DNA of 64,000 nt from Sphingobacterium sp. HMA12 (lineage in GTDB: Bacteria > Bacteroidota > Bacteroidia > Sphingobacteriales > Sphingobacteriaceae). The stretch lies in assembly GCF_002933815.1 (NCBI RefSeq), contig NZ_BEYR01000004.1, positions 372,001 to 436,000 on the forward strand. The letters are read 5' to 3'. Below the pieces are notes generated by a model, which had not been told where the DNA came from, made no database searches, and worked only from the letters and a program-made list of their open reading frames with translations. Position numbers and translations under genes: made by a program. This document shows, in pieces, positions 34,509 through 43,170 of the stretch; position 1 is the first letter of the stretch; each line of letters begins with the position of its first letter.

Positions 34509-35587
34509 TTACAAGTGCACAAATAGTACGGTATATTTCAAATAGAGGATGGCTCTTACAGGCTGAGAGTCAAAAATTTGATTATTATAGAGCTCCTGCG
34601 GATTTAGGATTTGAGGACGCCTATGATTTACCTGTTCCAAGAATTAATAATAGTGTTGACAATGAAAAATTTCTAAAAAATACACTTACTATTTTAGCTG
34701 ATATTTATGAACTATCTTTTGATGAGCTTTCTGTGGTAATTGCTGAAAACAATTCAGTTTTTTCTATAAGAATTCATGACAATGATACTATATTAGGAAA
34801 AATTGGCTTCCATAGATTTGAAGAACTAATTGATGGATTAAAAGATTTGTTAGTTGATACAGCATCATTTGTCCTAAATCCTCAGATAGTGACCAAGTCT
34901 AAGCCGGCTGAAGCATTAAGATATTTAAATTATTGCAAATTTTTACAAACGGAGGTTGGTAGCTTTGTTGCAAAAATAGAATTGCCATCTGAGGAAATTA
35001 TAAAAGAACAACAAATATTTCGAGATGAGATAAGAGCATCTGAAATAAATTCAAAACTGATTTCAGTAATTTCTTATGTTAGTAACTCTGTTTTCGAATC
35101 GAATGGACAGTTTGATGAAAATCATTTTGACGAGAACCAAGAAAACTTGAATATTAATTTATTAAAAGATTTGGAGAAAATTTATGAAAATACAAAAAGT
35201 GAGAATATCCAATTCAGTTTTAGTGATATTAATGATACTAAGAAAATTCAAACTGAGGGTATTTACAATAATAGATTAGCCAATTTATCTTCTTTGATTA
35301 AGAAGCTTGACGAAACTCTAAATGAAGAGAATCAAACACGACTTTTGGGGAGAGTTATCAATCTTAAGTCGAGTAATCCAGAGGGGAATTCTAATGAAAT
35401 TACTATCGGAACTTTACTTGATCAGATGCCAGTAAGAGTAAAAGCTAAGTTGAGTAGTGAACAATATCAAGAAGCTGTTGACGCTCATAAAGAAGGGCGT
35501 AATATTGAAATTTCTGGAATATTAAAGAAGATGAAAACGCAATATAAATTTATTGAAGTAATGGCATTTGAGGTAAGGCGTAATTAA
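34505..35587 (+). CDS. 360-residue partner protein of unknown family
   Basis: It opens MITSAQIVRYISNRGWLLQ, then a mixed alpha/beta part to about 170 containing TEVGSFVAKIELPSEE, an Asp/Asn/Glu-rich helical middle (about 170-275), and a C-terminal segment (about 280-360) LLGRVINLKSSNPEG through VDAHKEGRNIEISGILKK whose strand pattern suggests an OB-like fold. I recall similar GRV...AH..G..V.V.G.L layouts in uncharacterised proteins of other phyla but cannot name the family. Coupled by ATGA overlap to the DUF4365-like gene. No catalytic motif is evident, so it may sense or bind nucleic acid. Confidence 0.6.
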   Translation: MITSAQIVRYISNRGWLLQAESQKFDYYRAPADLGFEDAYDLPVPRINNSVDNEKFLKNTLTILADIYELSFDELSVVIAENNSVFSIRIHDNDTILGKIGFHRFEELIDGLKDLLVDTASFVLNPQIVTKSKPAEALRYLNYCKFLQTEVGSFVAKIELPSEEIIKEQQIFRDEIRASEINSKLISVISYVSNSVFESNGQFDENHFDENQENLNINLLKDLEKIYENTKSENIQFSFSDINDTKKIQTEGIYNNRLANLSSLIKKLDETLNEENQTRLLGRVINLKSSNPEGNSNEITIGTLLDQMPVRVKAKLSSEQYQEAVDAHKEGRNIEISGILKKMKTQYKFIEVMAFEVRRN

Positions 35588-35610
35588 AACATATAATTTT
35601 TTTAATTACT

Positions 35611-35647
35611 CCCACTCACGAAACCCTCCAAGTTTCAAGTGAGTGGG
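35611..35647. terminator. Hairpin after the DUF4365 pair
   Basis: CCCACTCAC / GTGAGTGGG (nine bases), continued inward by GAAAC / GTTTC. It sits between the convergent plus-strand pair and the minus-strand gene at 35706. The T-rich tract (35598-35608) lies on the minus-strand exit side only as A-run complement, so direction is uncertain. Confidence 0.5.
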
Positions 35648-35705
35648 ATGATTATTGGTGAGATGTAGGGTGTTAAGAATTAAGGAGGGTTATCTTCAAG
35701 TCTTG

Positions 35706-36338
35706 CTAAAATTTCAATCCCTTTAAATAACCCCAATTTGAATCGATACAGTATTCAGATTCCCCGATCTTTTTAGATGGTACTTCAACAGTATAGGAAA
35801 AACGCAACTTACCCGATTTATATTCTCGGTCGAATTTAACTGATAACAAGTCCTTTTTAGCCATAGCTTTAGCTATTGGGGCATATAGGTTGAATTTTAT
35901 CTGATCCTTGTACTTCCCATTAAAGATGTGAACGTCTTTAGATATTTGAATATTGAAAATATATAGGTTATAGCTTTTGTTTTCCAAATGGTCGATAATA
36001 TGAAGGAAACCCTCAGTTTCATTTTCCTTTTGGCCTGAGACTGTAAATTCAGCAGTGGCAACAGGTGATGTAGGGCAACAATCAAACATTAAGCTTTCCA
36101 CTATATATGTTTGATTGTTGCCCTGTAAAAGACTCTCAAATGATAACCTCTCAAATGCACGTTTGACCCTTTTTAGAAAGAAGACATCGTGAAAAATACT
36201 ATACACTAAGTAGGAGCAAACAATCAAGGCTAGGGTGCCTAAAATGATAATAACCACGATAGATTCACCATTTTGTATTTCGCTCAATGTTAAGCCAATT
36301 AGAATGACAGCGAATATTGCTAGATAAAGTCGTATCAT
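35706..36338 (-). CDS. Membrane-anchored protein, unrecognised (210 aa)
   Basis: Two transmembrane helices at about residues 3-20 and 28-50, then a soluble beta-rich domain of about 155 residues with two adjacent cysteines (DCCPTSPVATAEFTV). No family recognised. It is the last gene of a four-gene minus-strand cluster (lipoprotein, 50 aa, 104 aa, 210 aa) on the mobile element. Confidence 0.6.
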   Translation of the reverse strand: MIRLYLAIFAVILIGLTLSEIQNGESIVVIIILGTLALIVCSYLVYSIFHDVFFLKRVKRAFERLSFESLLQGNNQTYIVESLMFDCCPTSPVATAEFTVSGQKENETEGFLHIIDHLENKSYNLYIFNIQISKDVHIFNGKYKDQIKFNLYAPIAKAMAKKDLLSVKFDREYKSGKLRFSYTVEVPSKKIGESEYCIDSNWGYLKGLKF

Positions 36339-36395
36339 TTGAAATAAATTTTATAAGGTTGGAAAGCCTCTTCTCATCGAAGAGGCTATATCTTA

Positions 36396-36710
36396 TTACA
36401 GGATAGATTTAAAAATCTCTTTGTAATTGCAATCCCCTAGTTTTTCGTCTATATATTCTTTAGCAACAGCATGTCCTTTATGAATTTGAGGTATAGGAGA
36501 AGAAAAAATTCCTAGAAAACGGAACTTCTTTACAAAGGTATAAGTGTTTTTTGCACGAATTTCAAAAAGCTTGTTGGAAAAATTTTCGACACTATTGTAT
36601 ACCAAAGCAGGTGAAATAGAAATAACTAAATCATCTTTCCAGTCTAATGAAATATCGTAGTCCCAGCCTCTGTAATTACCTCCATCTCGTGTTTTATAAG
36701 TTATGGCCAT
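36396..36710 (-). CDS. Unrecognised 104-residue protein
   Basis: A soluble mixed protein beginning MAITYKTRDGGNYRGWDYDI and ending CNYKEIFKSIL. It has no signal peptide and no motif I can name. It begins five bases after the stop of the 50-residue membrane protein, so it is probably in the same operon. Confidence 0.55.
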   Translation of the reverse strand: MAITYKTRDGGNYRGWDYDISLDWKDDLVISISPALVYNSVENFSNKLFEIRAKNTYTFVKKFRFLGIFSSPIPQIHKGHAVAKEYIDEKLGDCNYKEIFKSIL

Positions 36711-36715
36711 AATAA

Positions 36716-36868
36716 TTATTTTATAAAAATTGTATTAAGAAGGCTTACGATGACGCATAGACCTAGAATAATGAGGAGTGTAATATTTTTGGATTTATGT
36801 AAGACACCTTGTGAATTAAACCAAAAAAGCACTGCCAAAAATATAATGATTGCTAAAACTGTGTGCAT
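36716..36868 (-). CDS. 50-residue two-helix membrane protein
   Basis: Read on the minus strand from ATG at 36868: MHTVLAIIIFLAVLFWFNSQG, a short basic loop HKSKN, then ITLLIILGLCVIVSLLNTIF and TAA at 36718-36716. Two transmembrane helices joined by a basic loop. It fills the gap between the lipoprotein gene (20 bases) and the 104-aa gene (5 bases), the spacing expected of a real operon member. Small two-helix proteins can be holin-like or toxin-like; nothing specific is seen. Confidence 0.6.
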   Translation of the reverse strand: MHTVLAIIIFLAVLFWFNSQGVLHKSKNITLLIILGLCVIVSLLNTIFIK

Positions 36869-36888
36869 CTAAATTTTGCTTTATAATT

Positions 36889-37170
36889 TTACCTGTTTCT
36901 ATTTTCAAGAATAAAGTCAGATTGTCTTTGACCCTCATTTTTTTCAACTAAAATTTTGTCTTGGAAATAAAAGAAAAAATTGAAATCATTTGCCTTGTAA
37001 ATAGATTTAGTCATGCTCTCCTGAACTAGATGGACACGTTTACGATTTTTCTTGGTGTTTAGGAATTCTGTTTCAGTCATACCGATCCTGCTCCAAATAA
37101 CTCCAGATGCACAAGAGCCTAGAAATAATGTGCCCATAAATAGAGCAACAAAAAAAGATTTGAATTTCAT
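36889..37170 (-). CDS. Small lipoprotein
   Basis: A 93-residue protein with a clear lipoprotein signal, FFVALFMGTLFLGSCASG (lipid-modified cysteine at about residue 20). The mature part is polar and basic with one FNFFFYFQDK strand. First gene of the minus-strand cluster, behind a roughly 250-nt leader rich in inverted repeats. Family not recognised; exported lipoproteins on mobile islands can act in surface exclusion, which is only a guess here. Confidence 0.65.
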   Translation of the reverse strand: MKFKSFFVALFMGTLFLGSCASGVIWSRIGMTETEFLNTKKNRKRVHLVQESMTKSIYKANDFNFFFYFQDKILVEKNEGQRQSDFILENRNR

Positions 37171-37223
37171 TTGTCAATAAATTGATAACCGGTGAGTCCC
37201 TTAACGGTGGTTAATAAATGGAA

Positions 37224-37313
37224 AAGCGTGGGACGTAACCTAGAGCTGAATTGCTGAGAGAGGTACCTAGGAGAACCCTGCACAAACAAAACAGATAGGT
37301 ACGCCCCACGCTT
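37224..37313 (-). ncRNA. Structured leader or small RNA upstream of the lipoprotein gene
   Basis: AAGCGTGGG (37224-37232) pairs perfectly with CCCACGCTT (37305-37313); the stem continues inward as CGTAACCTA with TAGGTACG (one bulged A), enclosing about 50 bases that contain the palindrome AGGTACCT. A minus-strand -7 element lies at 37440-37433, so the hairpin would form in the 5' leader of the lipoprotein operon, or be a separate RNA. Confidence 0.5.
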
Positions 37314-37432
37314 ATATATAGCGTAGAACGTCACCTTATCCGCTCTTGTTGTGCAATTGAAAATTTCCTAGGTTTTCTCTTTCACAAGAACTTTAAGCTA
37401 ACGCTTTATTTCTTCAATATTTTAATACAATA

Positions 37433-37440
37433 CAAAGATA
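37433..37440 (-). promoter_or_regulatory. Minus-strand -7 element TATCTTTG after the radC-like gene
   Basis: TATCTTTG, 37440 to 37433, with TTTG 22 bases further upstream, lies just past the radC-like stop and starts a leader of about 255 bases before the lipoprotein ATG at 37170. Confidence 0.6.
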
Positions 37441-37445
37441 AATAA

Positions 37446-37913
37446 TTATTGATTATCAATGTCAAAATATCCCTCATCTTTTAAACTGAGGTATTTATCA
37501 TGCGTTACTATTAGATGATCGCAGACTTCTATGTCCAAAAATTTACCTGCTTCAATTGCTTTCTTTGTAATTGCTCTGTCTGCGGAACTCGGTTGAAGTT
37601 GTTCTGATGGATGATTGTGCGCCAGTATAATTTTAGATGCTGATGCTTTCAGCGCTATAGAAAAGATAACTTTCATGTCAACAGGCACGAAATCCCTACC
37701 TCCTCTTGCTAGATCTATAATTCCCAACACTTTGTTTGCATTGTTAAGTAAGATAACTTTAAACTCTTCTAAAAAGCTCATAACCGATCTGTCCCAGACC
37801 TGCATCAATATTTTGTAGGCTTGCTGTGAATTGGTAATTAATGGACATTCTGAAATTTTAAATTCGGGAACAAACTCGACCCGAATTTCTGAAACATTGA
37901 GTAGATTTTTCAT
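37446..37913 (-). CDS. RadC-like JAB domain protein
   Basis: A 155-residue protein with the complete JAMM/JAB metalloprotease-like motif: HNHPSEQLQPSSAD (H-x-H-P-S ... S-x-x-D). LGIIDLARGGRDFVPVDMK precedes it, as in RadC. It lacks the N-terminal helix-hairpin-helix part of chromosomal RadC. Short RadC-like proteins of this kind are common on Bacteroidota integrative elements and phages; their role is not established. Confidence 0.88.
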   Translation of the reverse strand: MKNLLNVSEIRVEFVPEFKISECPLITNSQQAYKILMQVWDRSVMSFLEEFKVILLNNANKVLGIIDLARGGRDFVPVDMKVIFSIALKASASKIILAHNHPSEQLQPSSADRAITKKAIEAGKFLDIEVCDHLIVTHDKYLSLKDEGYFDIDNQ

Positions 37914-38372
37914 GATTTGATTGTGTATTTAAAGATTGATTACCCTGTAAGGCCAAGTGGGGGGATGATTAAGATATACCCTTAATGAGCGGGAGATACA
38001 TAATTTTTTAAGCGATTGGGTTTTTAAAAGGAAAAGCTCTATGTTAAAATCAATATAACGGATTGGTAAAATTGGTGGTCATTTTACTGACTTTTAGAGA
38101 CTTGTCTTCGGATTGACCGCTTGGTTAGATATAAGGCATTGGATAGTAGTCGCTTAAGCTATTTTTTAGAGTCAAGCTTAAATATAAGGCCTAAAATGAT
38201 GAAGTTTTTTGCACGTATTGTAATTGATGGGTTTCTAAAGGAAGGTAGCCAGTGTCCATAACGGATAAAGACAGTATTTTCTATTATTAAAAATACTGTC
38301 TCTTATTTTTAGTTTCTAAAATCCAGACTAGTTTATATTTATATATAATATAGGCAAGAAGTTAGTCTAAAA
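37914..38372 (-). other. 459-nt non-coding region with a hairpin
   Basis: Between the radC-like gene and the helicase-like gene. It contains a perfect 11-base stem GACAGTATTTT / AAAATACTGTC at 38270-38300 with T-rich flanks on both sides, which can end the helicase transcript on the minus strand. The rest is AT-rich with no gene seen; its position beside a helicase-like gene makes it a candidate for a replication or transfer site, but no iterons were found. Confidence 0.45.
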
Positions 38373-40193
38373 CTAAACCTTATGTTCGATTACATAATAT
38401 CCTTGGACACCATTTTTTCTTGTCTGTCCACTTAATTGGGCAAAATTTCGTAAAGATTGCGAGCTATCGGATAGGCCTTCAATTTTATGTTTTTGAATCA
38501 ACTCCCTAAATGATTTCCTTAAATTGACTCCCGTGTCAAATTTGCCTGTATAAAATATTTTCTTTAGATCTTTAAGAAACTCAAAGTTTCCGGTTCCTTC
38601 GGTTTTTTTGTATTGCATTATTAAGCGCTGTACACCTTTTTTTGAATGACACTCTTCCAGCAATTTTGCGCCACCAACTAATTCATAAGCTTCAATAAGT
38701 TCAGGAAACTGCGATTGATATTTTAATTTTAGAAATTTCAATTCTTTCGATTCCGAAGCATCAGTTGGATTCTCTGCTTTCATCAGTTCATCGATTATTT
38801 CATCCATAATTTCAGCATAAGGTCTATGTTCACCATAAATATAAATCATATCACTGCCTTTTTCATGACTTCTTGTAATAATGTTTTTGACATTGTATCG
38901 TTTGTTTTTTGAATTAAAAAGCAGACTTTCTTCAAAAGCTTTATCAAGTTTATAAGGACAGGTATAAAGACTTTTAATCCTGTTGTCGTGATAAATATTA
39001 TCAATCATAAAATGATTTACACTGCCATCTTGTTGCAAAAAGATATTGTAATTGAGTATATTCTTGAATTCTTCTATGACAGCTTTAGGAATATTGTTTT
39101 CCTTGGAGATAGTACTTATCGCTTTACTAACTGTATTGTATACGCCTTTAATTACTTGTAGAAAGGTATCTATTTGCTGATCGGTCATATAAGGTGTTTT
39201 TTCATTTGTCGTTGAAATCACCTGAATATTTCTATTGAATGACATATCCCTAAATCGACCTATGATCTGTGTAACATCTGTTTCTTGTGATAAAAGTGTA
39301 TTGGTGGATATATTTGGATCTGATATAATATAAATATTCACATCCTCATGTACGTCGATATCAACAGCTCGAAAGAAGCGACTCGTAAAAAAATTATATT
39401 TGGAAAACTTTGATTCTTCAATCTCTAAACCAACATGAGCGTAACTATCGCGTTTTAGCTTGACTTTGCCATTCTCTCCACAAAAAATAGAGCTTAAGCT
39501 ATGGATTTTCAATTTTTCGATCAAAGTCGTTATTGCATCGATACTGTTTAAGAATATAAAGTGTTTATTTTCAGAATCATCTTTTTCCAATAATTCCATT
39601 GTTGTATAAATTGAGTTGTTGGTTTTATAGCGTGTAATATCATGGCTAATGTCAAAATCAGGAAGAATGTTATGTATCTCAAATCCTTGCTCCTTGAATC
39701 TTGGATCACGGGGTATTACAGCAGTGGCTGAAACAAAAGCTTTTTTATCGAATTTGAAAAAATCGTTCATTGGTAAAACTATTTTTGGTCTAAAGCTTAC
39801 ATCTCTGCATGTTGTTTCACATTCATCAAATAGTAAAAAGTATTCTTTATATACATTGATTTTCAATATCCGAAAAGCATCCATGATTTTAGAAAACGAT
39901 TCAGGAGTTGACACAATTTTTTTAAACCTTATCTTATCATTCTTTAAATATTTAATAATGTCCGCACGGCCGATACCGTGCTTTACAATAAATATATCTG
40001 AGTGTTTTCTTTTTTTATTTATCATGACCGGACTGTAGGGTTCGATAATGATTGAATGCCTTTCTGATAATATTTCTAATGTGGTGGCACCGATACCGGT
40101 AATATTTTTGAAAAGGAGAATATTTGAGGGAATTTCAGACATTATATCCTTGATAAATTGTCCCTTGGTTATATGTTTTGTAATGACTTTCAT
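38373..40193 (-). CDS. SF2-helicase-like protein of the mobile element
   Basis: A 606-residue protein with a helicase motif set in order: GIGATT (residues 33-38, Walker A position), FDECE (D123, E124; Walker B), SATA (155-158; motif III) and QIIGRFR (309-315; motif VI with its arginines). The Walker A lysine is replaced by A36, so nucleotide binding must differ from classical helicases or be lost; I recall the same GATT pattern in related mobile-element proteins, unverified. The C-terminal 290 residues are helical and unassigned. Likely replication of the element. Confidence 0.6.
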   Translation of the reverse strand: MKVITKHITKGQFIKDIMSEIPSNILLFKNITGIGATTLEILSERHSIIIEPYSPVMINKKRKHSDIFIVKHGIGRADIIKYLKNDKIRFKKIVSTPESFSKIMDAFRILKINVYKEYFLLFDECETTCRDVSFRPKIVLPMNDFFKFDKKAFVSATAVIPRDPRFKEQGFEIHNILPDFDISHDITRYKTNNSIYTTMELLEKDDSENKHFIFLNSIDAITTLIEKLKIHSLSSIFCGENGKVKLKRDSYAHVGLEIEESKFSKYNFFTSRFFRAVDIDVHEDVNIYIISDPNISTNTLLSQETDVTQIIGRFRDMSFNRNIQVISTTNEKTPYMTDQQIDTFLQVIKGVYNTVSKAISTISKENNIPKAVIEEFKNILNYNIFLQQDGSVNHFMIDNIYHDNRIKSLYTCPYKLDKAFEESLLFNSKNKRYNVKNIITRSHEKGSDMIYIYGEHRPYAEIMDEIIDELMKAENPTDASESKELKFLKLKYQSQFPELIEAYELVGGAKLLEECHSKKGVQRLIMQYKKTEGTGNFEFLKDLKKIFYTGKFDTGVNLRKSFRELIQKHKIEGLSDSSQSLRNFAQLSGQTRKNGVQGYYVIEHKV

Positions 40194-40225
40194 GATGAAA
40201 ATTTTAATCTGTGTAATACCTCGGC

Positions 40226-40747
40226 TTAATAAAGAAATTGATCTGATTCTTCCTCGTACCCTTCAATACCGATGAATTCGGAGTATAAGGCTTCATTTTC
40301 GATTTGTTCTAGAACTGGATTTCCGAACAATTCCTCCTTCGTCTCCTCATTAAGTTTATCTTGTATTTCCCAATATGTCTTCTCAGGGATTACTTCGAAG
40401 ATTTCATTTAGTTCTTCCAGATTCAAGATATACGTCAGTAAATCTGCAAGATTGAAAGTGGTTCCGTTGCATTGATCTAGCTTTTCTATTCCATCTATAT
40501 AGGGTAAGACAACATCATGGCTTTGCTCATTTTTAGATAATTGAATTTTAAATGTTATAGTTGTGAAGTAAGTCGTGGAATCGATAAGACATCCTGAAAT
40601 GGATTTTGCATCCTTTAACTGTTGAAGCCCTTTTTCTAGCTGTACTCTCGATCTGTCATTGAAAGTTTTGAAGCGAGTAATGAAATATTGAGACTTTGGA
40701 AATCTAGAATTCGTTCCCAATAAATCGTTTAATGAAGTCTTTTTCAT
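40226..40747 (-). CDS. Unrecognised 173-residue mobile-element protein
   Basis: It begins MKKTSLNDLLGTNSRFPKSQ and has an acidic C-terminus (EGYEEESDQFLY). No domain recognised. I chose ATG 40747 over an in-frame start 57 bases upstream, which adds a Cys-rich stretch unlike the rest. It lies 32 bases upstream of the helicase-like gene and is probably in its operon, so a replication accessory or regulatory role is plausible but unproven. Confidence 0.6.
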   Translation of the reverse strand: MKKTSLNDLLGTNSRFPKSQYFITRFKTFNDRSRVQLEKGLQQLKDAKSISGCLIDSTTYFTTITFKIQLSKNEQSHDVVLPYIDGIEKLDQCNGTTFNLADLLTYILNLEELNEIFEVIPEKTYWEIQDKLNEETKEELFGNPVLEQIENEALYSEFIGIEGYEEESDQFLY

Positions 40748-40806
40748 CTTAAATTGTTTTATAGAACAGCGACATTGCTGAACTGTTGAATCAAAGATGA
40801 GCAAGC

Positions 40807-40845
40807 AAAAAAGGGTGATAAAAAACGATTAATTTTCTATCACCC
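40807..40845 (-). terminator. Terminator after the 358-aa gene
   Basis: GGGTGATA / TATCACCC with a 17-base loop; on the minus strand it is followed by TTTTTT. It separates the 358-aa gene from the 173-aa/helicase operon. Confidence 0.75.
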
Positions 40846-40866
40846 CCTTTTTCGGAAAGTGTATGT

Positions 40867-41943
40867 TTAGCGTAGTAGTTGCTTTATAAAATCTTCTTTA
40901 ACATCCACAATTCCATCTAGTTCCAGAGCTTTTCTATCAGGTAAAAATTTAGATGACCTTAAAAGAGAAAATAGTAATAGATGCTTGTCTTTTTTCTTGA
41001 ACTTAGGATGAGCATTGTCTTCGATAGCCCTGTTCAGTTCAGGAACGGCAATCTTTAGGAACTCGTAGATAGGGTCTTCCTTTTTAGAAGCAATCAGACT
41101 GTTTAAATGACTTTCAAGCCTAGAAAAGTAATAATAGGTAAAGAATGGGTTTATATTTTGCGCAGACAGGATGTTCATAGCAAAAGAAATGTCACTGTTG
41201 GGTTGTGCTATTTCTTGTTGGGGCAATTTTGATATCCTATTTCGAATTGTGCTAATGTCTTTTAATGGGAGATATCCGTAGGCATTATATCTATGAATAA
41301 ATTCATAATACTTTCGTTCGGCATATTGCAAAAGAATAGGTTTGAAATCTTCTGCTGGAATTTTTTGGCTCTCCGAAGTGATAACAATTTCATATTCGTC
41401 TTTCCTCCGAAGAATCATTTCTGAATTTTCTGAATTTTCTAACTTATCCAAGAGCTGTTTTAGATAGGTAATCTTTTCTATCTCCTCGAATAAGGTTAGA
41501 TCGCGGTCTCTTGTATGTAATAGACCAAGTCTTTTGTTCCAACGATCGGCTTTATATAGGAGAAGAAGTAAACGCAGATTATGAACAAACATAACCACCT
41601 TTTCTGTTTGCTCCTTATCGATTTCATGTTTACCTATTTTAAATAGCACTTGACTTGCATATTCATATACATCGTAATCGGGATGAAACTCTTCATCACC
41701 ATCCGAATCAATATAGGTGGCAATATAGAAATCTCCATTAACCCACCTAGATCTTTTTTGCTTTTCAAAATCTTCTTGATTTATTTCCTCCAGAGTTTTT
41801 GGTTTCTCCTTGCTATTTTTCTTTGTAAAAGGTACAAACTTGAATGTCTCTTCTTTGATAGCTAGAGGATTAAAGTATTTTAGGAAATAATCATCAAATA
41901 TTACTTCAAGGTCATACGATTCTTTTTTGTATTTAAGTGCCAT
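40867..41943 (-). CDS. Unrecognised 358-residue mobile-element protein
   Basis: A largely helical, highly charged protein beginning MALKYKKESYDLEVIFDDYF and containing WVNGDFYIATYIDSDGDEEF. No catalytic or DNA-binding motif recognised. It lies just downstream of the integrase on the same strand, with a terminator on each side, in a position where replication initiators or regulators are often found on small integrative elements. No function is claimed. Confidence 0.65.
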   Translation of the reverse strand: MALKYKKESYDLEVIFDDYFLKYFNPLAIKEETFKFVPFTKKNSKEKPKTLEEINQEDFEKQKRSRWVNGDFYIATYIDSDGDEEFHPDYDVYEYASQVLFKIGKHEIDKEQTEKVVMFVHNLRLLLLLYKADRWNKRLGLLHTRDRDLTLFEEIEKITYLKQLLDKLENSENSEMILRRKDEYEIVITSESQKIPAEDFKPILLQYAERKYYEFIHRYNAYGYLPLKDISTIRNRISKLPQQEIAQPNSDISFAMNILSAQNINPFFTYYYFSRLESHLNSLIASKKEDPIYEFLKIAVPELNRAIEDNAHPKFKKKDKHLLLFSLLRSSKFLPDRKALELDGIVDVKEDFIKQLLR

Positions 41944-41973
41944 TAAATTTAGTCTTAAGCACCAATTATAAAT

Positions 41974-42010
41974 AAAAAAAGCCTATTCCGATAAAATGGA
42001 ATGGGCTTTT
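41974..42010 (-). terminator. Terminator after the integrase gene
   Basis: On the minus strand AAAAGCCCATTCC pairs with GGAATAGGCTTTT (one mismatch) around an eight-base loop, followed by TTTATTT. Confidence 0.85.
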
Positions 42011-42031
42011 CAAGTGCAGTTTTTCGATATG

Positions 42032-43165
42032 TTAGAGTTCAGGCATCACATGTTTCAGTTCATCCGCATTATGAACACCTAATCCACGAAGGTATTTAAG
42101 CGTTACAATCATGTCCGAATGTCCTAATAGCTGTTGGAGTATATGAAGGTCTTTCGTCTTCTTATAAACGTTTACAGAAGCTGTATGGCGAAACGAATAG
42201 ATAGTTTGGTTCTTCTCGATAATACCTTCTTTCTCCATTAACTTAAACATTCTTGTCCAAGCGGTGCTAAAGTAATAAGGGTTATGAATTTCAGGCTTTC
42301 TTGTAAATAGATTGTCGTCATATGATAGACCTTCTAGTCTTTCTATTATTAGTTCTCTAACATAATGAGGTATTGGGACTGTTCTAATTTTCTTTCCTTT
42401 ATTTTCATCTCCTGAAAGATGTATCTCTGTGACGTTATTTTTGAAATGGTAACGTTTAAGCAATCTGATTTCATTATGTGGGCGTAATAAACATCCATAG
42501 CTCATTAAACAGCAAAGATAGAGGTCTTTGTGATTAGTCTTGAGAAATGACAATACCTCTTTAATTTGGTTGTCCGAATATATTTGATGTAGCTTTGGTG
42601 TTGCCTTTCTCTTATCTGTTCTATTAATTATTGAGGTGTTAAATTCGAAATCTTTATCAATTTCGGCAAAGATCGCTTTTATATGGCGCCTAGAAATCAT
42701 GTAGTTAGAAGCACTTGAATTGAATTGGTTCATGTATTCTTGAATTCTAGATCGTTGTAAGTTGTTGATGTTTCCGTTCAATTCTTCGGGTGAGAGAAAT
42801 TGCTTTAATTTTTCGGTGAGCTTTTCTAAATGGTAAACATATTTAGGTGATAGGTTTGCTTTTCTTTTATTGTTTATTGCAATATCTAATAATTCTTTTA
42901 GAGGCGTATTTTCTGTTGTTTTGATCCTTAGTTTCGATTGGTTAACAGGGTATTTACCAAATTCTATAGCCTTTCTAAATTCATACTCTAGAAGTCTTAA
43001 TTGTTCTGTGCGCTCCTTAATAGTTATGGAGGAATTGGGCTGTATGTCTAGCCCTAGTTTGATGCCCGTATATTCTTTATATTTTTTATCTCCAATTTTG
43101 ATATAGATGTATGAGCGTTTCGTTAGGTCATCGGTAGTGGATATTGAAATTTGTGCTTTGATCAT
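42032..43165 (-). CDS. int: Tyrosine recombinase / integrase
   Basis: A 377-residue integrase with an N-terminal arm-binding-like part, a SAM-like core-binding domain (about 85-175) and a catalytic domain. Catalytic residues: R228 in CLLRPHNEI, K256 or K258 in the beta-hairpin, R326 in YSFRHT, H349 in LLGHSD and nucleophile Y358 in TLKYLRG. The usual first histidine of HxxR is Y323, a variant I associate with Bacteroidota integrases. It lies about 210 bases inside the right att core and should catalyse insertion at tRNA-Lys. Confidence 0.95.
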   Translation of the reverse strand: MIKAQISISTTDDLTKRSYIYIKIGDKKYKEYTGIKLGLDIQPNSSITIKERTEQLRLLEYEFRKAIEFGKYPVNQSKLRIKTTENTPLKELLDIAINNKRKANLSPKYVYHLEKLTEKLKQFLSPEELNGNINNLQRSRIQEYMNQFNSSASNYMISRRHIKAIFAEIDKDFEFNTSIINRTDKRKATPKLHQIYSDNQIKEVLSFLKTNHKDLYLCCLMSYGCLLRPHNEIRLLKRYHFKNNVTEIHLSGDENKGKKIRTVPIPHYVRELIIERLEGLSYDDNLFTRKPEIHNPYYFSTAWTRMFKLMEKEGIIEKNQTIYSFRHTASVNVYKKTKDLHILQQLLGHSDMIVTLKYLRGLGVHNADELKHVMPEL

Positions 43166-43170
43166 TATAG

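Noticed and set aside
37240..37300. TPP-riboswitch look-alike (GCTGAGAG ... ACCC)
   Set aside because: Only the plus strand shows the short motif; the conserved second half of the TPP aptamer is missing and no thiamine gene follows.
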